Positions 45,277 through 49,875 of a DNA stretch of 49,875 nt are shown one piece after another (position 1 is the first letter of the stretch; the number at the start of each line of letters is the position of its first letter). The DNA comes from Butyrivibrio sp. (GTDB lineage: Bacteria > Bacillota > Clostridia > Lachnospirales > Lachnospiraceae), in NCBI GenBank assembly GCA_015056495.1, contig SVGC01000030.1, positions 1 to 49,875 on the forward strand, in the 5' to 3' direction. The notes below the pieces were generated by a model. That model was not told the origin of the DNA. It searched no databases and saw only the letters and a list, made by a program, of their open reading frames with translations. The position numbers and the translations under genes are program-made.

Positions 45277-46386
45277 ATGATATTAAGAAATATTTTCAGT
45301 AAAGATTGTTTATCGACAAAAAAAGGAATACCTAAAACAAATCATCTCTCTCATAAGATTATCGCGCTATTACTATGCATTACAATGACAACCGCCTGCG
45401 GAAGTTCGGCTGCGGGCGGTTCTTCTGATACACCAGAAAATGTAACCCGAGGCAACCAGGCTGATAACAGTGGTAAAACCAGTGTTGATCCGGAACCTAC
45501 AGATACCAATGAATCAACAGATGAGTCAAACACTACAGAATATGTCATTTCTACAGAAAAAGGCTCAAGAGACAACACTTCCGTCTGCCTTGTACCAAGT
45601 GCTGATGGCACCGTTGTCTATAGCAACGAGGCTGCAGTGATTGATGCTTCCAATGCTGATCAGGGCTACATCATAGTTCAATATATCGGTTCTTCTCCCA
45701 AGGTCAAACTACAGGTAACAGGTCCTGATACCATTACCTACACATACTCTCTCGCCGTTGACGGTGGTAAACAAGAGGTCTTCCCGCTGCCAGCAGGTGA
45801 TGGAACATATCAGGTAAACGTATTTGAAAATATTGAAGGGAATCAGTACAGTACTGCTTTTTCACAGGAAATAACCATACAACTGGATGATCAGATGCTA
45901 CCTTTTTTGTATCCAAATCAATATGTCAATTTCAGCGCCTCAGATAAAGCCATTGCTCTGGGTGAAGATCTGGCCCTATCAGCCAACAATGACCTGGATG
46001 TGGTATCCAATGTATATAACTACGTTGTAAGCACTATAAAATATGACTATGCAGAGGCAGAATCAGTTCAAAGCGGATATATTCCTGATATTGACGAGGT
46101 ACTCGAAACCAAAAAAGGTATATGTCTTGACTATGCAGCACTTATGACTTCAATACTACGCTCGCAGCGCATCCCTTCGCGAATGGAGGTTGGATATGCC
46201 GGAAGTGCCTATCACGCCTGGCTCAGCACCTATATTGAAGACGTAGGCTGGGTAAATGGTATCATCGAATTTGATGGTACTGACTGGTCGCTGATGGATC
46301 CCACTTTTGCTTCCAATACCAGTGAAGAGTCTCTAAAAAATTTCATAGGAGATGGAGAAAATTACACAACTAAATATATATACTGA
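45277..46386 (+). CDS. Transglutaminase-like lipoprotein
   Basis: The 369-aa protein starts with a long polar stretch and a hydrophobic segment (HKIIALLLCITMTTAC) that ends in a lipobox-like TTAC, so it is probably lipid-anchored at Cys 41 outside the membrane. A Ser/Thr/Gly/Asp-rich linker follows (about 42-95), then a beta-rich middle domain, and a transglutaminase-core domain with catalytic triad in KKGICLDYAALM (Cys 283), GSAYHAWL (His 313) and WSLMDPTF (Asp 341). Such domains can be peptidases or crosslinkers. AGGAC precedes the ATG. It lies just upstream of the pilus-like module on the same strand, though 200 bp away. Confidence 0.85.
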   Translation: MILRNIFSKDCLSTKKGIPKTNHLSHKIIALLLCITMTTACGSSAAGGSSDTPENVTRGNQADNSGKTSVDPEPTDTNESTDESNTTEYVISTEKGSRDNTSVCLVPSADGTVVYSNEAAVIDASNADQGYIIVQYIGSSPKVKLQVTGPDTITYTYSLAVDGGKQEVFPLPAGDGTYQVNVFENIEGNQYSTAFSQEITIQLDDQMLPFLYPNQYVNFSASDKAIALGEDLALSANNDLDVVSNVYNYVVSTIKYDYAEAESVQSGYIPDIDEVLETKKGICLDYAALMTSILRSQRIPSRMEVGYAGSAYHAWLSTYIEDVGWVNGIIEFDGTDWSLMDPTFASNTSEESLKNFIGDGENYTTKYIY

Positions 46387-46397
46387 TTTCGAACAAA

Positions 46398-46417
46398 GAA
46401 TGTCGCTTGCGACATTC
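46398..46417 (+). terminator. Hairpin after the lipoprotein gene
   Basis: GAATGTCGC-TT-GCGACATTC is a perfect 9-bp stem without a T-run. It may weakly separate the lipoprotein gene from the pilus-like module. Bases up to 46586 show only a poor candidate promoter. Confidence 0.45.
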
Positions 46418-46586
46418 TCGCGCCGAGCGCGGCCTAATTTATGCAACATTTACCTATCGCGCGAGGTACACATCCTTAGCGGAGCGTTTTTCCAATAAAT
46501 GCAAAACAATTTACAATACAATATATCTTCTATGTACCCCCACGGCACTCCTTGCCTTGGTCAACCAACAATGAAAGGTATCACTT

Positions 46587-47633
46587 ATGAGAACTCATAC
46601 AAAGCTTACTGATTATGAAATTTCAGTTTTTTGCAGGCAGATGGCCATACTCTTAAAGGCTGGTATAGGTCCGGCGGAAAGCGTTAATATCCTGCTCCAG
46701 GATATAAGCTCTTCCTCTGGAAAGTCTATTTTAAATGCCTTAAGGCAGGTCCTCTCTTCCGGCGAGCAGCTCCATGTAGCACTCAAGATCAGTGATGTCT
46801 TTCCGGACTATGTAGTCAATATGGTTGAGATCGGTGAAGAATCCGGAAATCTCGATGTGGTAATGGATTCGCTCGGTGCATATTACGAGCGCGAAGATTC
46901 AATAAAAGAAAGCATCAAAAGTGCTGTAAGCTACCCGATGATCATGATCATTATGATGATCATTGTAATACTGGTGCTCATTATCAAAGTGCTGCCTATT
47001 TTCAGTCAGGTCTTTTCACAGCTCGGAACAAGTATGAGCAGTTTCTCTCAATCCCTCATGACATTTGGTACCAACCTGAGCCGTTATTCAGGTGCACTTG
47101 TGGCCGTCCTGGCAATCATCATAATACTCACATTTCTGGTCAATTATAATGCAAAAGCAAAAGCTGTTTTTGTATCGATCATCTGCAAGATACCAAGTAT
47201 TGGAAAAATGTATGAAACCATTGCCGCAGAACGTTTTGCCAATGCAATGGTGCTGACTCTTTCCAGTGGTATGGATACTTTTGAAAGCCTGCGACTTGCC
47301 AATAATCTGGTTGAAAATGAAAAAATGAACAAAAAAATAGATGAATGTATAGATGGCATTGCTAACGGAATGAGCTTTCCGGAGGCTATCAAGAGTTCAA
47401 TGCTGTTCAATCAGTTCTACAGCAAAATGATCGAGGTTGCTTTCAGTACCGGTTCCATAGATATAGTAATGAAGCAGATTGCAGAGAGGTACAGGCTTGA
47501 AACCACAAGGCGCATGTCCAATCTGATATCGGTGCTGGAACCAACCCTTGTGATCATACTATCCGTCATCGTAGGAATGATCCTGTTATCAGTAATCCTT
47601 CCTCTGATGGGAATCATGTCCAATATCGGATGA
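46587..47633 (+). CDS. GspF/PilC-like inner-membrane platform protein
   Basis: This family forms the membrane platform of type II secretion systems and type IV pili and contacts the assembly ATPase. The 348-aa protein has two T2SSF repeats (about 8-135 and 210-335) with EISVFCRQMAILLKAGIGPAESV, VEIGEESGNLDVVMDSLGAYYE and AERFANAMVLTLSSGMDTFESL. Three membrane segments are visible near 117-140, 170-190 and 320-343. GAAAGG precedes the ATG. Four small single-pass proteins follow in one run. No ATPase, prepilin peptidase or major pilin gene is within the window. Confidence 0.92.
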   Translation: MRTHTKLTDYEISVFCRQMAILLKAGIGPAESVNILLQDISSSSGKSILNALRQVLSSGEQLHVALKISDVFPDYVVNMVEIGEESGNLDVVMDSLGAYYEREDSIKESIKSAVSYPMIMIIMMIIVILVLIIKVLPIFSQVFSQLGTSMSSFSQSLMTFGTNLSRYSGALVAVLAIIIILTFLVNYNAKAKAVFVSIICKIPSIGKMYETIAAERFANAMVLTLSSGMDTFESLRLANNLVENEKMNKKIDECIDGIANGMSFPEAIKSSMLFNQFYSKMIEVAFSTGSIDIVMKQIAERYRLETTRRMSNLISVLEPTLVIILSVIVGMILLSVILPLMGIMSNIG

Positions 47634-47706
47634 TCCGGTGCAAAAGTCTCATTCATGGTTAGCCAAATTGCTTGCATCTGCATTTAATATTGCAAAGGAG
47701 TTCTGA

Positions 47707-48045
47707 ATGTCCAATCGATTTGTTAATGAGCAAAAAGACCACCACAGACGGCAAATCTGGACCTGGTTATATATAGGTGTTTTCCTGATCATTGCTGCTC
47801 TCTTTTTCTCCGGTCTGTCATACCTTGGCAGGACCAGCGTAGACAACCAGCAGGAAAGTCTTGAAAGTGCCCTCCACAGGGACATCCTCCAGTGCTATTC
47901 CATTGAAGGAATGTACCCGCCAAGCCTTGATTATATGAAGCAACATTATGGTCTATCCTATGACGAGTCGCTGTTTTTTGTGGATTACCAGCCAATAGGT
48001 TCCAATATCTATCCTGATGTAACTGTTATCAGGCTAAAGAACTAG
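47707..48045 (+). CDS. Small single-pass protein of the pilus-like module
   Basis: This 112-aa protein has a basic, polar N-terminus (MSNRFVNEQKDHHRRQ), one membrane segment (about 18-38, WLYIGVFLIIAALFFSGLSYL) and a short outer domain with QESLESALHRDILQCYSIEG and a YPPSLDYMKQHYGL segment that resembles the outer part of small pilins. It has no clear prepilin cleavage site. AAAGGAG lies before the ATG. Its function is inferred from context only. Confidence 0.7.
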   Translation: MSNRFVNEQKDHHRRQIWTWLYIGVFLIIAALFFSGLSYLGRTSVDNQQESLESALHRDILQCYSIEGMYPPSLDYMKQHYGLSYDESLFFVDYQPIGSNIYPDVTVIRLKN

Positions 48046-48111
48046 CAGAGTTGCAATTCAGTTGTCAGCCAGAGCTTACTGCTGACTGGATTCTATAGGA
48101 GTTACTTTATT

Positions 48112-48612
48112 ATGGTTTTTGAGAAAAAAAGACATATAATCGATACCCTTTTTGCAATAATCCTGCTGTTTCTATTTGCCTTTTGCGTACTGACGCTCAT
48201 CTCCTTAGGTGCCAGCGTTTACAGACGAAATGTAAATACCATGACAGAGAATTTTACCGACAGGATCTCTTTTGCATATATAACTGAAAAAATGAGGCAG
48301 GGCGATATCAACGGCGGTATTTCAGTTGGTAACCTTGAAAATGTTCCAGCCATAACTATTGAGGAAGAGATTAACGGTATATCATATACCACCTATCTAT
48401 ACAAATACGACGGATATTTGTGTGAGCTGTTAAAAAAGACCGAGGCCACCGGAATCTCACCCTCCTCTGGTCAAAAAATTATAGAAATAACAGATTTTTC
48501 TTTTAACCGATTAAATGATAATACCTATAGGATCACAATTACTGAGGCTGGTGAGGATACCATCACTTTCTATGTAGCTTCGCGCAGTCAGAAAGGATCA
48601 GAAATTGAATAA
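48112..48612 (+). CDS. Pilin-like single-pass protein
   Basis: This 166-aa protein has a basic start (MVFEKKRHIID), one hydrophobic segment (about 12-35, TLFAIILLFLFAFCVLTLISLG) and a beta-rich outer domain (TEKMRQGDINGGISV, ISYTTYLYKYDGYLCELL). The layout resembles minor pseudopilins of the GspJ kind; I recall a DUF of this type but cannot confirm its number. TAGGAG precedes the ATG. The stop overlaps the next gene by 8 nt. Confidence 0.7.
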   Translation: MVFEKKRHIIDTLFAIILLFLFAFCVLTLISLGASVYRRNVNTMTENFTDRISFAYITEKMRQGDINGGISVGNLENVPAITIEEEINGISYTTYLYKYDGYLCELLKKTEATGISPSSGQKIIEITDFSFNRLNDNTYRITITEAGEDTITFYVASRSQKGSEIE

Positions 48613-49168
48613 TACCCATTCCAAAAGCAGCCTTTTTCTCATGGAAATGATAATAGTACTGCTGTTCTTCTCCATATCGGGTGCGGTATGTATTCAGCTG
48701 TTTGCCAAAGCCCACCTGATATCCGAAGCCAGTGTCAATCTAAATCAGGCAACCATGTATGCAGAATCCATGGCAGAGCTATTTCAGGGATACTCCGGAG
48801 ACGCTGTCATGATGAGCAAAGACTCAGCACTGGACTCACTAGTCATTACCGATAAAGAAAATACTGATAAAAAAACTTTGATACTTCTTTTTGATAAAGA
48901 CTGGAATATATTGCAATCTCCTGCCAATCCGGAGACTCAGAGCAAGGCCGCTTTCCTGCTCATGGCGGAAATTGAGGAGCTACCTGCTGCCGTAGTATAC
49001 GCAGACACACAATACGCATTGAACATCTCCCTTGACCAGTCCGCTGCTGTATGCAACATAGAAGTCCTGGACATCCAAACCCAAGACCTGACAAAGATTA
49101 GCCCAGACAAAATAGAAGGAACTCCAATCTACAGCCTGAAAACAGATATATACCTGGGTCGCAAGTAA
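48605..49168 (+). CDS. Minor pseudopilin-like protein (TTG start)
   Basis: This 187-aa protein begins at a TTG inside the end of the preceding gene, with AAAGGA seven nt upstream; the first ATG (48644) would remove the polar N-terminus and is not better. The segment SLFLMEMIIVLLFFSISG has Glu at the fifth place of a prepilin-like core, but the expected Gly before it is Ser. The rest is an outer domain of about 150 aa without a motif I can name. The coupling to the upstream gene supports a joint assembly role. Confidence 0.7.
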   Translation: MNNTHSKSSLFLMEMIIVLLFFSISGAVCIQLFAKAHLISEASVNLNQATMYAESMAELFQGYSGDAVMMSKDSALDSLVITDKENTDKKTLILLFDKDWNILQSPANPETQSKAAFLLMAEIEELPAAVVYADTQYALNISLDQSAAVCNIEVLDIQTQDLTKISPDKIEGTPIYSLKTDIYLGRK

Positions 49169-49191
49169 AATGTTAAAACAAAGGATCTGCC

Positions 49192-49572
49192 ATGAATGAT
49201 AATGTAAACTTAGGTACTCACGTAGGTACCTCCTCAATATTACTCATACTGATGGTGCTGAGCCTGATTTCATTTTCAACTCTGTCCATCGCTAATGCCA
49301 GTGCAGATAAAAGACTCACTGACACCCTGGCCGCCGGCACACAGGATTACTATGCAGTTTCCCACGAGGCTTCAGCCTGGGTTGCATCTATGGACCATGA
49401 GGGCACACCTGCCACATTCAACTCTTTTGCCCTGACTGAGAATCAATCACTGGAAGTCAGCATAGTTCCAGTACCAGGCAAAAAAGCCTCAGGCAACATC
49501 GCTATCACCCGCTGGCAGGTCGTTACTGATGATGATATCGAATACGACAATACACTTCCTGTAATCAAGTAA
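49192..49572 (+). CDS. GspK/PilX-like small pilin-like protein
   Basis: This 126-aa protein has a short leader, Gly before the membrane segment (HVGTSSILLILMVLSLISFSTLS, about 10-32), and a C-terminal domain with ADKRLTDTLAAGTQDYYAVSHEASAWV. A Gly followed by a hydrophobic helix without the fifth-place Glu is like GspK. AAAGGA precedes the ATG. It is the last gene of the module; the inverted-repeat element begins one base after its stop codon. Confidence 0.68.
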   Translation: MNDNVNLGTHVGTSSILLILMVLSLISFSTLSIANASADKRLTDTLAAGTQDYYAVSHEASAWVASMDHEGTPATFNSFALTENQSLEVSIVPVPGKKASGNIAITRWQVVTDDDIEYDNTLPVIK

Positions 49573-49791
49573 GTCAGTGAGTCATTGGGGACGTATCAGA
49601 TTGACTCATTGGTATATATTTTTGTGTGAGTTCAAATAGAAATCCGCACTGGCTGCGGATTTCGTGAGAACATGATTCAAGAGGCAAATAGGCTCTGCGA
49701 CGAAGTCGCCTTTAAATAGCCTATTTGCAGTATTTTTGTCACAAAGTGACAAAAATGAGTCAATCTGATACGTCCCCAATGACTCACTGAC
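49573..49791. mobile_element. 219-bp MITE-like element with 38-bp perfect TIRs
   Basis: Arms 49573-49610 and 49754-49791 are exact reverse complements of 38 bp (GTCAGTGAGTCATTGGGGAC at the outside). The interior of 143 bp has no ORF but three hairpins in a row: GAAATCCGC/GCGGATTTC, GCAAATAGGCT/AGCCTATTTGC with an inner GCGAC-GAA-GTCGC, and TTTTTGTCAC/GTGACAAAAA. The arm is the same unit as at 8378-8492. It begins directly after the stop codon of the last pilus gene. No convincing target duplication is seen. Confidence 0.85.
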
Positions 49792-49800
49792 AAACATCCA

Positions 49801-49875
49801 ATCGAGTAGGAGGTAGGCAATTAATTTGCCTACCGACCTCTCACACCACCGTGCGTACCGTCCGGTACACGGCGG
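49801..49875 (-). mobile_element. 3' end of a group II intron (domains V and VI), partial
   Basis: On the minus strand, from the window edge inward, the sequence forms a domain V-like hairpin: lower arms CCGCCGT/ACGGTGG, a 2-nt bulge GC on the 3' side, upper arms GTACC/GGTAC. The linker GTGTGAGAGG follows, then a domain VI-like hairpin with GGTAGGCAA/TTGCCTACC and CCTACTCGAT, ending in AT at 49801. The catalytic triad would read CGC, as in class C introns. The intron body and any maturase gene lie beyond the window. Confidence 0.75.

Noticed and set aside
46398..46440. Attachment site at GCGCCGAGCGCGGC
   Set aside because: It is a short GC-rich hairpin near a gene end with no integrase, tRNA gene or second copy.
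1..49875. CRISPR array, tRNA or rRNA genes
   Set aside because: No regularly spaced repeats with unique spacers, and no cloverleaf or rRNA-like sequence was seen on either strand by eye.

Overview
The window is typical chromosome of a low-GC, strictly anaerobic Firmicute. I infer a Butyrivibrio/Pseudobutyrivibrio-like Lachnospiraceae from the gene set: pyruvate phosphate dikinase, pyruvate formate-lyase with its activase, a six-gene Rnf complex, a gap-pgk-tpi cluster, an HI0933-type flavoprotein/cmk/ispH/S1 cluster and free-standing CheR. The genus is an inference, not a measurement. Gene density is high, most units end in clear intrinsic terminators, and no tRNA, rRNA or CRISPR array was seen.

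Layout. 0.2-5.4 kb (minus): ppdK, a membrane-anchored glycerophosphodiesterase and an MFS transporter. 5.6-9.3 kb (plus): an ABC-F ATPase, purC and a HAD phosphatase, the last two separated by a dispersed palindromic repeat. 9.5-15.4 kb (minus): pflB-pflA-PHP gene, then a BrkB/YihY membrane protein and a Crp/Fnr regulator; an exact FNR-type site lies upstream of pflB. 15.5-15.8 kb: a probable free-standing structured RNA with its own promoter and terminator. 15.9-22.9 kb: aminopeptidase P, a secreted protein of unknown function (plus), deoC, citrate synthase, a small membrane protein and thrC. 23.2-24.0 kb (plus): a protein with two AP2-like domains. 24.0-29.2 kb (minus): rnfCDGEAB. 29.6-31.7 kb: a YprB-like exonuclease and cheR. 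31.9-36.6 kb (minus): HI0933-type flavoprotein, cmk, ispH, S1-domain protein, and a TetR regulator. 36.8-40.4 kb: SNF2 helicase and a shikimate kinase-like protein. 40.6-43.9 kb (minus): gap, pgk, tpiA. 44.0-46.4 kb (plus): a PHP histidinol phosphatase and a transglutaminase-like lipoprotein. 46.6-49.6 kb (plus): a compact type IV pilus/type II secretion-like module (GspF plus four single-pass small proteins). 49.57-49.88 kb: a 219-bp element with 38-bp perfect terminal inverted repeats, then the 3' end of a group II intron that runs off the window.

Metabolic logic. GAPDH, PGK, TPI, PPDK and PFL cover lower glycolysis and pyruvate cleavage. Rnf couples reduced ferredoxin to NAD and an ion gradient. 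Citrate synthase probably feeds glutamate synthesis. The regulator beside pflB carries an FNR-type recognition helix (E-T-V-S-R) and an exact TTGAT-N4-ATCAA site precedes pflB, which suggests a local anaerobic or redox control circuit.

The least ordinary items are two families of GGGGAC-containing palindromes placed just after stop codons or terminators, the orphan structured RNA, the double-AP2 protein with an HNH-like remnant, the small pilus module lacking its ATPase, and the group II intron end abutting the inverted-repeat element.
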